A stretch of 64,000 nt of DNA from Siphonobacter sp. SORGH_AS_0500 (GTDB lineage: Bacteria > Bacteroidota > Bacteroidia > Cytophagales > Spirosomataceae), in NCBI RefSeq assembly GCF_002838835.1, contig NZ_NHPP01000008.1, positions 212,123-276,122 on the forward strand, written 5' to 3'. The notes below the pieces were generated by a model that was not told where the DNA came from, did not search any database, and saw only the letters and a program-made list of their open reading frames with translations. Both the position numbers and the translations under genes were made by a program. Shown here piece by piece: positions 15,520 through 25,000 of this stretch (its first letter is position 1; every line of letters starts with the position of its first letter).

Positions 15520-17340
15520 ATGCAATTTAAGGATAATAAAGAAGTGTCTAAGGAATTTGTTGCTTCTCAAATAGACATTGACAATACTTTAAGTGATGAG
15601 ATATACGATTACCTAGAGGCATCAGAACGGAAGATGGAAGAGATTTATGAGATACTAAATCCTTCAATTGTCTATGAAAGACTTATCAATGAGGAAAATC
15701 CTATAACCTATGAAGAAGCAGTAGAAGTATTGGCTATTTGGGATCAAATAGATTACGAAAACAAGCTTAAAGTTTGGAAAGCTTTCCAATTTCCTCACAC
15801 GGTTTATTGTTTAAATCATGTGGAGTTAAGCTTTTACCCTGCCATGGCTAGGGTAAAAGCCTCTGAAATAGATAATAGTAGGATCGACTTATTTACAATT
15901 CTTCCTACCAATGATGTTCATCGTGCCAGCTTCATCAGTTGGTGCTTAGATTTTCAGATAGGCTCCGACCCTGTGACATCCATACCATCCAAAGAAGCAT
16001 TTATAATGCAGGCTCGACGGCATCAAGAACCTATGCAATACATTAATGAAGTACGCCAAGTTATCGAAGATCGACTAGGCCATGCATATGATTTATATAG
16101 GTCCGTAAATGAAAAAATAAGAGACAACAACCCAAATGATCTTATTTTACAGCATTTTGAACTAAAAGAATGGCTTCTCTATATTGGTTATGACGATTCC
16201 AAGAGAGGCAATTGGCGAGCAGTTGAGCATTTAGATTGTAACTTCTTAAATATAGCTCCTTATCGGGTTTCCCATATAAGTGGTGCATTGAAAGGTTATC
16301 AGGCTGGACATTATGCTATGGAAGTCAGAACATTTATAAATGATTGCTCAGCCATATTGGATAGGAAAGAATCTAACCCTCTGCCTCAAGACGCTTTTGT
16401 TGATATTATTAACTCTTATACAGTGGCTGCCTTTGGTCTTAAAGGGTTATCTTCTTCAATTAGGAACATGGAATTTGCTTTGGCTCGCACTAGGGAACAC
16501 AATCAAATTGAGGAAGAATATCGAGAGTATTATGAATGGGGATCACAATTAATAAGCGTTCCATTGAACTACAGGAGTAATGCGGTATTCTTCCATGAGT
16601 TAGTTACCAGGCAATACTTTGTGCATCTAAAATATCAACTATTAGATAAGTTCGCAGGGATTGCAGTGCCAATAGAGGTTATTAATCAAGAAATCAAGTT
16701 CATTGAGTCATTCATCTCTTTCTCTATTAATTACGATCCATCGAGATCAGTTATTGAAAACGGGAACAGCCCAGAAGACAAAAGCGAGTTTGCGGAATAT
16801 CAAAGACTTCGCTTAGGTTATTACACATATACAAAGCTAATACATAGCTATCCGGCCATTGGCGAGAAGCGTCCTGTAAATGTTGCCGTCTATGCAGTTT
16901 GTCATCATTATCTTAACTACTTGAAACATATTAAGGCTGAAAGAGAAGGGGAAAAGCCTTTAGAACCTATAGCAAGTCTATCCTCGTCACAAACTCTGCC
17001 GAAATTAGACGTTGAGTTAGGCGGATACAGTGAAATGGAAGGAATAGCGATGTTGTATGGCTATTTAGGTATAAATATTACCCTAGAGGAAGCTAACTAT
17101 ATTGGAGAGTTATGTGATAAACAAGGAGGACAAGGTCTAATAAATAAGATAGTTAAATACTCACTCTCAAGGGAGAGGTATGGTCTGGGAAAAGAAGGAG
17201 AAAGGGGCTATAAGGCAAAGGCTAAGCGTTTTGACTGGGTAATTGAAAAGCTATCTGAAATGGGCCAGGGTAAAATCAAGAAAGTCGCCCAGGATGAAAA
17301 AAATAGATATATAGCTAATTATAGAGAGACCAACCCTTAA
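15520..17340 (+). CDS. large hypothetical protein, 606 aa
   Basis: A soluble, largely helical protein without signal peptide or membrane segment. I recognise no domain. Codon use looks more AT-rich than the integrase and Fic genes before it. The C-terminal quarter (EMEGIAMLYGYLGINITLEEANYIG onwards, then a basic tail) may be a separate small domain. It sits between the Fic gene and the HTH regulator and ends 85 bp before the latter. An imperfect hairpin at about 15467-15503 separates it from Fic. Confidence 0.7.
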   Translation: MQFKDNKEVSKEFVASQIDIDNTLSDEIYDYLEASERKMEEIYEILNPSIVYERLINEENPITYEEAVEVLAIWDQIDYENKLKVWKAFQFPHTVYCLNHVELSFYPAMARVKASEIDNSRIDLFTILPTNDVHRASFISWCLDFQIGSDPVTSIPSKEAFIMQARRHQEPMQYINEVRQVIEDRLGHAYDLYRSVNEKIRDNNPNDLILQHFELKEWLLYIGYDDSKRGNWRAVEHLDCNFLNIAPYRVSHISGALKGYQAGHYAMEVRTFINDCSAILDRKESNPLPQDAFVDIINSYTVAAFGLKGLSSSIRNMEFALARTREHNQIEEEYREYYEWGSQLISVPLNYRSNAVFFHELVTRQYFVHLKYQLLDKFAGIAVPIEVINQEIKFIESFISFSINYDPSRSVIENGNSPEDKSEFAEYQRLRLGYYTYTKLIHSYPAIGEKRPVNVAVYAVCHHYLNYLKHIKAEREGEKPLEPIASLSSSQTLPKLDVELGGYSEMEGIAMLYGYLGINITLEEANYIGELCDKQGGQGLINKIVKYSLSRERYGLGKEGERGYKAKAKRFDWVIEKLSEMGQGKIKKVAQDEKNRYIANYRETNP

Positions 17341-17357
17341 TAGCAGCTTATTTCAGT

Positions 17358-17432
17358 TTAAACTAGTTAAACTAGTTAGTGTTTCCTGTCATGAAACCTT
17401 TGTGTCATCATTAAACACAAAGGTCATGACAG
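17358..17432 (+). promoter_or_regulatory. direct repeats plus long inverted repeat over the start of the HTH gene
   Basis: Tandem TAAACTAGT units (about 17358-17377) precede an inverted repeat whose arms are about 17386-17405 and 17415-17432 (CTGTCATGA...CCTTTGTGT with ACACAAAGG...TCATGACAG). The right arm contains the ATG at 17426, so the hairpin would bury the start codon, or the DNA may be an operator for the encoded regulator. Confidence 0.6.
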
Positions 17433-17716
17433 AACTAGCCAATCCCTTTTCTGCTATTTATTCGAGACTGGCTCGAATTGAAGAATTGCTTTTGGATATC
17501 AAGCATCTGCCTAATGCTGAGGTAGTAACTCGAGACGATGAAGCCTCATTTTTAACAGTTGCACAAGCTTCTAATTTTCTGGGGATCGCAGAGAAAACAC
17601 TCTACAGCAACATCGGCAAGATTCCTCACCTTAAACGCCACGGGCGTCTGTACTTCCGCAAAGACGAGCTAGTAGGCTATTTAGAGGGCGGTCGAGTGAA
17701 AGGAGGTCGCAAATGA
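17426..17716 (+). CDS. helix-turn-helix DNA-binding protein, excisionase/MerR-like
   Basis: 96 residues from the ATG at 17426, preferred over an in-frame GTG at 17402. The second half is a winged HTH of the HTH_17/excisionase class: FLTVAQASNFLGIAEKTLYSNIGKIPHLK, then HGRLYFRKDELVGYLEGG, the usual wing. A short N-terminal coiled-coil helix (IYSRLARIEELLLDIK) suggests dimerisation. In integrative elements such proteins act as recombination directionality factors or local repressors. Its start overlaps a large inverted repeat, and its stop overlaps the nuclease start (ATGA). Confidence 0.8.
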   Translation: MTELANPFSAIYSRLARIEELLLDIKHLPNAEVVTRDDEASFLTVAQASNFLGIAEKTLYSNIGKIPHLKRHGRLYFRKDELVGYLEGGRVKGGRK

Positions 17717-18186
17717 AAGCCACTCTCTTGCTCGAGAATAAATGGAATGAACTCAAGCGTCAGCAACGTCCTACTATTCCTTCTCATGCCATTCCCCGTA
17801 CCAAATTCTCCGATTGCACTGCTAATGGGCTGGGTAAATGCCTAAAGACCTTCTCAATCGTTGAGCAATTCCAGTGTGAACGTATTTCTACCGAAGGAAG
17901 AGTCATTGATTCTCGCAAAACTGTACAGGACTGCTTAGGACATCGAAAAGTCATTGGAAGCATTAAGCGTATACCTACCTCCGGAATGAAGGGCAGTGCT
18001 GATTATAGTCTAACCATTAATGGCCGTTCGATAAAGGTCGAGATTAAAATTGGCAAGGATCGTCAGAGTCAAGCTCAAAAAGAGTATCAACGTCAGGTCG
18101 AAGCAGCCGGCGGCATTTACCTCATCATCTCTTCCTTCCAGCAATTCTACGACTGGTACCAGCAACAGAAAGGAGTACTCGCGTGA
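17713..18186 (+). CDS. VRR-NUC-like PD-(D/E)xK nuclease
   Basis: 157 residues. The C-terminal 70 residues follow the VRR-NUC pattern: GSADYSLTINGRSIKVEIKIG gives the D...ExK catalytic residues, then DRQSQAQKEYQRQVEAAGG and a YLIISSFQQFYDWY end. The N-terminal half is basic with four Cys (positions about 34-56) that could bind zinc. Translationally coupled to the upstream HTH gene by a 4-bp overlap. Probably a structure-specific or nicking nuclease in element replication; that role is inferred. Confidence 0.75.
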   Translation: MKATLLLENKWNELKRQQRPTIPSHAIPRTKFSDCTANGLGKCLKTFSIVEQFQCERISTEGRVIDSRKTVQDCLGHRKVIGSIKRIPTSGMKGSADYSLTINGRSIKVEIKIGKDRQSQAQKEYQRQVEAAGGIYLIISSFQQFYDWYQQQKGVLA

Positions 18187-18245
18187 AATGGCGTCTTATT
18201 GCCCTTATCCAGACACTCAGCACTATTCAGTGGCAGGCATAAAAA

Positions 18246-18295
18246 AAGGGTTAACCCCGGCAGGTCAACCCTAAAACATAAATGTGTAATCACAT
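18246..18295 (+). promoter_or_regulatory. inverted repeats before and over the ATPase start
   Basis: One inverted repeat, AGGGTTAAC with GTCAACCCT, at 18246-18272, and a second palindrome ATGTG TAAT CACAT at 18282-18295 that overlaps both candidate start codons. Candidate operator or translational control site. Confidence 0.4.
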
Positions 18296-19460
18296 GAATG
18301 ATACAGTAAATATAAGCAATTCTGGTATACCAGACCCTATTTCCCCCCATGAAATAGAAGCAAATATTGAGCAATATACTAGAGAGGGGTTAACGCCTTT
18401 GGTATTAAAACTATCGGCGACTTCTCAAAAGCTAAAAGAACTCTCTAGTAAACCCGTTACACAGAGTGCACCACTGTTGGAGCTGAATGGCACTGGTATT
18501 TTTCGCAGGGGAACAGTCAATATGATCCAGGGACGCTTTGGCTCTCATAAGTCCAGATTAGCCGAATTATTAGCTTCACGGATGATCATGCGACCAGGGT
18601 GTACTAATAACTTCCTCGGTTTTAAAACTCCTTATCAGGAACGTTTTGCAGTGCTGTTTATTGACACTGAGCGAAGCGTTAAAGAGGAGCTTCCACCAGT
18701 GCTTCAGCGAATTAGGAAACAGGCTGGGTATGATCCATACAACGATCCTGATGGTTTTTATTATACTTCGTTGAAGGACCTAGATCGTAAAGAGCGACTT
18801 AATGCAGTCCGAGAATACCTCTCTTATATACGAAAGCAGACGTCTTACCATCTGTGTATCTTCCTGGATGTTTTAACTGACTGTGCTAGGTCCTTTAATG
18901 ATGACTCTGACGCACTGAACTTACTCGACTTTTTAGGCAAGCTTACTGATGAGCACAATGCGACTGTATTTACTGTAGTACATGAAAACCCATCTGGCGT
19001 TGAGGCAAAGGCTCGTGGTCACGTAGGTACGGAAGCTACTAATAAGGCCAGCACAGTGCTTAGTATTGGTTACGATCGCACCGCTGAAGGCAAAGAGACG
19101 GATCTCATCAAAATCCAGTTCATTAAACTTAGGTCAGCTAAACGTCCTACCCCGATGTATCTGCAGTTTGACGCGGAAACTGCCAGCTTGAGAGAAGCAG
19201 ATCCATCATTGATCATCAGCCCCGATAAAGCAGATCCATTAGATGAGTTGGCCGAGTTCCTCAGCGTAGAACTGAAAGAGCCTAAAAACTTCTCCCAACT
19301 CGTAGCGAAATCTAAGAATGCTAAGAATACTCTCAGAAAGCGGCTTGAAGAGTTCATGCAAGAGGAACGTGAAGTTTATGGTGATGAAGGCGAAGCGTAC
19401 TACTTGACTACTGGGAATGGGCCTCAAAACTCTAAAATCTATAGCCTGAAACCTGTATAA
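18282..19460 (+). CDS. RecA-like AAA ATPase (RepA/helicase type)
   Basis: 392 residues (or 388 from the ATG at 18294). Walker A is GRFGSHKS (about 84-91), with His in place of the usual second Gly, and Walker B is the hydrophobic strand LCIFLDVLTD near 190. A later VVHENPSG segment resembles the sensor region of RepA-like hexameric helicases. The C-terminal part looks winged-helix-like. Such ATPases pair with a TOPRIM primase in mobile elements; the primase-like gene follows 139 bp downstream with iteron-like repeats between them. Predicted replicative helicase or origin ATPase. Confidence 0.78.
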   Translation: MCNHMNDTVNISNSGIPDPISPHEIEANIEQYTREGLTPLVLKLSATSQKLKELSSKPVTQSAPLLELNGTGIFRRGTVNMIQGRFGSHKSRLAELLASRMIMRPGCTNNFLGFKTPYQERFAVLFIDTERSVKEELPPVLQRIRKQAGYDPYNDPDGFYYTSLKDLDRKERLNAVREYLSYIRKQTSYHLCIFLDVLTDCARSFNDDSDALNLLDFLGKLTDEHNATVFTVVHENPSGVEAKARGHVGTEATNKASTVLSIGYDRTAEGKETDLIKIQFIKLRSAKRPTPMYLQFDAETASLREADPSLIISPDKADPLDELAEFLSVELKEPKNFSQLVAKSKNAKNTLRKRLEEFMQEEREVYGDEGEAYYLTTGNGPQNSKIYSLKPV

Positions 19461-19464
19461 ATAT

Positions 19465-19560
19465 AAGTGAGTCAGTCAATCAAACGCCTATATAGGGAAT
19501 TGACTGACTGACTTAGAGAACACTTAGTCGGTCACTGCTGATCAACTGACTGACTAAGTG
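19465..19560. repeat. iteron-like inverted repeats, candidate replication origin
   Basis: Two dyads made from the same GACTGACT unit: 19465-19479 with 19500-19514 (15 bp, one mismatch), and 19521-19536 with 19545-19560 (16 bp, two mismatches). The four arms are regularly spaced over 96 bp between a RepA-like ATPase and a primase-like gene, as in iteron origins. Confidence 0.6.
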
Positions 19561-19599
19561 ACAAACTTCTGACTATTAATTAGTTACATATTTTAAGCT

Positions 19600-20574
19600 A
19601 TGAAAAACGAACTTCCACCCCTCAAACTAGATAATAACCGAAAACGCGTCGCAACTTGCCCCTGTAACAAATCCAATAAAGACGGCAAATTCGCTCCCTA
19701 TATTGGCCATGACTGCTATGGTTACTGCCACGCCTGCGGAGATACGTTTCTGCCTCCTATCAATCGCGAAGAAGGCTACGATTACCAAATGACCGCTATC
19801 CAGCAGAGGCCTAAACTGCCGGAAGCACCCCCGTCGCTGATTCCGGATGACTTATTCAAGGCGACCCTGAAGAGCTACGAAGGCAACCATTTTGCTACGT
19901 TTTTAGAAAGCCTGTTTGGTGTTGTGCTGACCGCAAAGCTTTTGCTTATGTACTTTGTAGGCTCAGCTAAAGGAGGGAAGACTATCTTTTGGCAGATTAC
20001 TCCCAAGGGTGAAGTTAGGGCAGGCAAGATCATGCGGTATGATCCAGTGACTGGGAAACGCTCGAAAACCGAGCATCCTAACTGGGTGCACTCAGTAATG
20101 GATCTGACAGACTTCAAATTGAAGCAAGTTCTCTTCGGCTCCCATCTACTAACGCCGGCTAATCAAAGCAAAACAATAGCCATCGTTGAATCAGAGAAGA
20201 CTGCCATTCTAGCCTCGGCTTACCTGCACAACTACATCTGGCTGGCTACGGGTGGAAGCAATGGTCCCGGACTTACTTCTAAAGAAACGCTGGAGCTATT
20301 AAAAGGGCGTAGAGTCATTCTTTTCCCTGACGTAGGGGCTTATGCCAAATGGGAAGAGAAAGCTGCTCAGATGAGGACTATGGGCATTCAGGCACTTACT
20401 AGCTCCTTGCTTGAAAGCAAAGGACGTGATCATAACTGGGATTTAGCTGATGAGTTCCTAACCTACCGAGAACCGCTGACGCTGGAGACAGGTGAAGTTC
20501 TTAACTGGGCACTAACTGAACCCGACGGATACCCACTCTTCTGGGATCAACCCGTACAAAAATGTTCGCCCTAG
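19600..20574 (+). CDS. DUF6371-like primase-type protein with zinc ribbon and TOPRIM-like domain
   Basis: 324 residues. The N-terminal zinc-binding segment has Cys20, Cys22, Cys39, Cys43 and Cys46 (CPC...C...CHAC). A TOPRIM-like domain follows, with the acidic motif IVESEKTA (Glu197 and Glu199) and a second ILFPDVGA motif near 245; a LATGGSNG loop lies between. This matches the organisation of mobile-element primase proteins annotated as DUF6371. Likely synthesises primers with the upstream ATPase for element replication. The catalytic acids are present. Confidence 0.8.
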   Translation: MKNELPPLKLDNNRKRVATCPCNKSNKDGKFAPYIGHDCYGYCHACGDTFLPPINREEGYDYQMTAIQQRPKLPEAPPSLIPDDLFKATLKSYEGNHFATFLESLFGVVLTAKLLLMYFVGSAKGGKTIFWQITPKGEVRAGKIMRYDPVTGKRSKTEHPNWVHSVMDLTDFKLKQVLFGSHLLTPANQSKTIAIVESEKTAILASAYLHNYIWLATGGSNGPGLTSKETLELLKGRRVILFPDVGAYAKWEEKAAQMRTMGIQALTSSLLESKGRDHNWDLADEFLTYREPLTLETGEVLNWALTEPDGYPLFWDQPVQKCSP

Positions 20575-20620
20575 ATTCCTGCAAAACAACTTAAATTATC
20601 ACTAAACCCCCACTAGTATA

Positions 20621-20929
20621 GTGGATTTGCTCACTACTTATGAAGTTCGAGAAAGGACACGAAAGAGGAGGCGGAAAAGCGGAACTCCCAACAAGACTAC
20701 CGCTGACATCAAGGCCCGCATCAAAGCACTCATTGACGATAACTTTGACAGTATCGTTGATTCCATTGAGCTACTGGAGCCTAAGGACCAGGTAGCAGCT
20801 TATCTAAAGTTCTTAGAGTACATCCTACCCAAGCAGCGGGAAACGAAAATCGATATATCTAGCCTATCTGACGAGGAAGTAGACTCCCTTCTTGAAAAAG
20901 CTATGGAGAAGATGGACAACGAAGAGTAG
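20621..20929 (+). CDS. DUF5681-like small protein, possible terminase-small-subunit-type
   Basis: 102 residues starting at GTG, with no in-frame ATG nearby. A basic N-terminal segment (RKRRRKSGTPNKTT) leads into a helical domain with the pattern IKALIDDNFDSIVDSIE...PKDQVAAYLKFLEYILPKQRE, resembling DUF5681 and small DNA-packaging or Gp27-like proteins. It could bind DNA through the basic arm. First of a run of five plus-strand genes ending with the tape measure gene. Function unproven. Confidence 0.65.
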   Translation: MDLLTTYEVRERTRKRRRKSGTPNKTTADIKARIKALIDDNFDSIVDSIELLEPKDQVAAYLKFLEYILPKQRETKIDISSLSDEEVDSLLEKAMEKMDNEE

Positions 20930-20957
20930 TACTTAAACCAATAACCCCAAAACGTAT

Positions 20958-21488
20958 ATGAATCGCAGTGAAAAGTTACTTACGCTTAGCCTAGCTCTAT
21001 CAGGGAATACTTCTCGATTAGAAAGGCTAAAAGAACTCAAACGACGTGAACTACTACCTTTCAAAGCAGTATGCGGAATCCTATCATTCTATGATGTACC
21101 TGACGAGCTGCTGGAACATGGAGTGTATTTCACTAATCATCCTACCAGGAGAAACGAAGATCTACTCTCTCTGCAGGAATATCTCGATTATTTTCAAGGT
21201 CTTGATCCGCAATTATTGCGTGGCCCTTTACCTAGAGGGATGATGCTTATAGAGAACTCAACAAATGCTTTTGATCATGTAATACTTGATTATATCGCAG
21301 TAACAGGGAAAGACTACTTGGAAAGGTATACTAGTGGTACTATAGCTAATCTCAAGCAATTGAATCTTTTAAATAGCTCACCTTTATCTGGTGAAGGAAT
21401 CGTGCCCGATGGCCACTTTATTCCAGTTCGCCTGTACTTAGATAAGAACGAGTTTAACAGGTTTACACAACACCCCTTTATCTCATGA
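20958..21488 (+). CDS. hypothetical protein, 176 aa
   Basis: No family recognised. Its first 27 residues (MNRSEKLLTLSLALSGNTSR...) resemble the start of the next protein (MNRKLKEEALAAFLSGNLSR...), so both share a short N-terminal helix with an LSGN.SR motif. The rest is globular with no membrane segment. The stop overlaps the next start (ATGA), implying translational coupling. Lies in the replication-to-tape-measure operon. Confidence 0.65.
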   Translation: MNRSEKLLTLSLALSGNTSRLERLKELKRRELLPFKAVCGILSFYDVPDELLEHGVYFTNHPTRRNEDLLSLQEYLDYFQGLDPQLLRGPLPRGMMLIENSTNAFDHVILDYIAVTGKDYLERYTSGTIANLKQLNLLNSSPLSGEGIVPDGHFIPVRLYLDKNEFNRFTQHPFIS

Positions 21489-21778
21489 ATCGGAAACTAA
21501 AAGAAGAGGCTTTAGCAGCCTTCCTATCGGGTAATCTCTCCCGAGTAAAGCAGATCCACGAACAACATAAGCCACCTGTAATTGTACAGGCAGATGAGGA
21601 CGGGTCAGGTAACTATGCAAACGTGTCCATTAGGACGACTACAGGCAAAGCCACTGACCGGATCGTAGAATCACACGAACAGTTAACTAGCGAAGAGTTT
21701 GATAGGCTAGTAGATAAGGCGAAAAGGAAAGGACGTCCTTCGCTTCTCCTCTTTACTGATAACCGACTGAAACAATAA
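21485..21778 (+). CDS. hypothetical protein, 97 aa
   Basis: Small soluble protein that begins with the same LSGN.SR helix as the upstream gene product, then an Asp/Gly-rich turn, a strand with VSIRTTTGK and a basic helix (FDRLVDKAKRKGRPS). No family recognised. Coupled to the upstream gene by a 4-bp overlap. Confidence 0.6.
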   Translation: MNRKLKEEALAAFLSGNLSRVKQIHEQHKPPVIVQADEDGSGNYANVSIRTTTGKATDRIVESHEQLTSEEFDRLVDKAKRKGRPSLLLFTDNRLKQ

Positions 21779-21788
21779 AAACACTCCT

Positions 21789-21998
21789 ATGATGACAAAT
21801 GAGCAAATGGAACAAATGATGGAAAGAATTAGGGTCAATTATGCAAATGATCGCGATGTGAAAAGTATGGAAGCTAATATTGAAAAGGTATTAGTCGAGT
21901 ATATCGGTGTGCCGACCAATCCCAAAAGAATCAAAGTAATGGTAAATTCATATTCTTTGCTTGTACAGGCTACAACACCTCAAGAAGGCATTATTTAA
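21789..21998 (+). CDS. hypothetical protein, 69 aa
   Basis: Short helical protein with a Met-rich start (MMTNEQMEQMMERI); the second ATG at 21792 is an equally good start. No family recognised. It lies 10 bp after the previous gene and about 100 bp before the tape measure gene, where tail-assembly chaperones would sit in a phage, but no frameshift signal or similarity to them is seen. Confidence 0.5.
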   Translation: MMTNEQMEQMMERIRVNYANDRDVKSMEANIEKVLVEYIGVPTNPKRIKVMVNSYSLLVQATTPQEGII

Positions 21999-22099
21999 AG
22001 TTTAGGTACTTAAGGACTCCATAGACTTTACAAGTGCCAAATCCTGGATTATCTTAGTAACGACGACGCGACAAATTCCGATAGCTAAACCCTCTTAGC

Positions 22100-25000
22100 A
22101 TGTCGGCAATAATTAGACCGGATGACTTATACAGTCAGTCCGAATTTGAGCAAGCACTTCTAGCCCTGCAAAATTCGCATGCAGGGCTATCTAAATCTAT
22201 CCAGGCTGACGTAAAGCGTACGGCTAAGGAATATCTTTCCCTTAAACAGCAACTCAAAGACATTGCGGCGGCGGCTGATAAGATTCAGCTAGGGGCCGGA
22301 GCGATGAAGCAACTTGTTGAGCTTAATAAAAAAGTTGAAGAGACGGCGGATCAGCACAATAAGGCAAAGGAGAAGATTAAAGAGCTTAACGACACGCTAC
22401 GGGCGAATGGCGATTTTGTTGATAACGCCAAGGAAGCTGTTAAACGCCTTCAGAATGAGATTCGGGAACTGAGTAAATCAGGCGAAACAGAGCGTCAAAC
22501 GATTACAAAACTTAATAATGAACTACGCCAATATCAGACAGCTATCAAAGTAGTAGAGACTGCCCAGAAGCAGGCTAAACAATCTATTGATTCAACACGG
22601 GCTTCCTATAGTCAACTTAACAAAGAGACTAATGAATTAACAGGCAAGCTTAGAAGTGTAGATAGTGCTCTTAAATCTTCTACCGGAGCGGTTAATAGGT
22701 ATAACAAAGAGGCTTCAACTCTTCAGACACAAATTCAGAGTAATACAAAAGTTCTTAAAGTGCTTAATGCGGAAACGGGCAGTAGTAGAAGCTTATTTGA
22801 AGGGTATTCTGGTAGCTTAAGAAAGGTAAACAGCTCTGTCTCTCCAGTTGTAGGTTCACTCATGTCTCTTTCTGCTACACTCATTGGCGTAGGGTCAGCA
22901 ATGGAAGCGGTAACGGCCTCTGCCAGGATTATTGCGACGATGGAGCGGCAAAACCTTGCTCTTCGCAATGCTTCTTCATCGACCTCTGAATTTAATACAA
23001 ATCTAGAGCTAACCCGGAGAATTGCTTTGAGGACAGGAGCCCCGCTGGACGATACAGTAGATGCCCTCCGTAAGTTCACAGGAGCCGTGCGAGGTACATC
23101 GTTGGAGGGTGAAAAAGCCAGGCGGGTGTTCACTGCATTCTCTAACGCTTTTACAGCCAACGGAGCTAGTGCCGAAGAATTATCCAGAGCGACGAAAGCC
23201 CTTTCTGATATGATGTCAAAGGGTACTGTGTCCGCAGAAGAGCTAAAAGGTCAGCTAGGGGATGCCTTGCCGGGTGCTGTCAAGTTGTTTGCTGATGCCA
23301 TGGGGGTTTCCCAGCGGGAACTCCTAAAGATGATGGAAAACGGCGAACTACTAGCGGAGGAGGTTCTTCCAAAGGTTGCTGCTCAGCTGGAGAAAATTAC
23401 GGGCAGTAAGGCTCAGGAGAATTTGAAAACCATCTCTGGATCTTGGCAGGTGGTTCGCACAAACTTTCAGTTGTTCTTAGCTGAGTTTAATAAAACGGGC
23501 GTTATCTCTAACTTCTTTTCGGTACTCAATGGCAACTTAGCTAAATACCTGGACGCCCTTCGGTTATCTTACAAAAACGGCGGCTTAATGGGTATTACCA
23601 ACTTGATGGGAATGTCAATTACGGATGCTTTGACAGGAAATCAGTTCAATGTTTCAGGAAATTATTACCGGAGCTTACAGGCAAAAGAATCCATTGAAAA
23701 GAATCATGATTCATTTGCCCAGGCTACGCCCGCTCAGCAGGCCCAGGCGATCAAAATGCAAACCAAAGCCGTAGAGGATCAGAAAAAGAAGGTCGCCGAT
23801 TTGCAAAAAACGGTGGATAAGCTTAAAAGTGGCTACAAGGATACGTGGGCGGATGGAGGTAAGTCATACCGGATTTGGAGTGAAAATATCAACAAAGCCC
23901 GGAAGGATTTAAATGAAGCGAAAGGTACGCTTGAAAGCTACACGAATGGTTTGATCAAAATGGGTCGTGTTCAAGCTGAGACAGCCAAGAAAATACCAGC
24001 CCTTGGTAAGCCCCTTGATAAAACGACACCTGATACAATGACTTCTTCTATCCGAGATCAGATTGATGCGATCCCTAACGCTCTGATCGGGAAAAATGGC
24101 AAGGCAGAGTTAACAAAGGAGCAAACTAAGGCGTTAAAAGCTGCCCGGGATGAGGTTCTTCAATTATATAATACCCTTTCCAAAGGTGAAGTAGCTAGAT
24201 TGAATTTAGCCTCATTGAAGAATGAACTAAACGAGCTTCTGTACGGAAGAAAGGAAAATAAATCTGGAGCTTCAGCGGCTCAAAAAGAGCTTCGCAAGCA
24301 ATTCACCACCATTCAAGGGTTTATTAAGGATTATCAAGACGAGCTTCAAAAATTTGTACTCAATGGTGATAATTGGGATGTATTGGAAGCTATTCGTAAA
24401 AGATTGCAAGAGAGTATGCCTAAGCTTGAAAAAGAAATGGGCAAAGGCGATCAGAAAGCTAAAACATTACTTGGGAAGATTACTGATACCTTCCGTAATA
24501 AAATGCCCTGGCTTAAGCCTTTAGAATACGACACAGATACAGTCTTTGGGCAAGCTTTGAAGGATGGCGAGAAGTTCCGCAAGTTCATTGAGGATAAGGG
24601 CTTTACGAACGCTCTCAAAAAGATTCAAAAGGAGGTTTTCGGGGATTCTACCAAGTTCCGGGAACAAGCCGCCAATGCCATTAAACCCGGCGGGGGCCTG
24701 GCTGAGCGAGTGTCCGAGAGGGCTGGCAAACAGTCTGACATTTATATGCAGTATCAGCAAGAATCTGGCTTCCTTAAGTCAGAGCTAAATATGTATATAC
24801 TGATCAAGAATTCAGAAAGAGCCATACTACAAGATCATTTAGACAAGATTTATCAATATGAATTGGCTGGTGATCACAAGATGGCTCAACTCGAAAGGAA
24901 TGCATACGAAAGAAGAAAAAAGCAGATACTAGATGAAGCACACATAAAACAACAGACAGTAGAAGAGTCTTTGCAATTGGCGACCACAATTGCATCTGGT

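Noticed and set aside
22735..23160. 141-aa minus-strand frame
   Set aside because: Entirely inside the tape measure gene; Ser/Ala/Val-rich as expected of its antisense.
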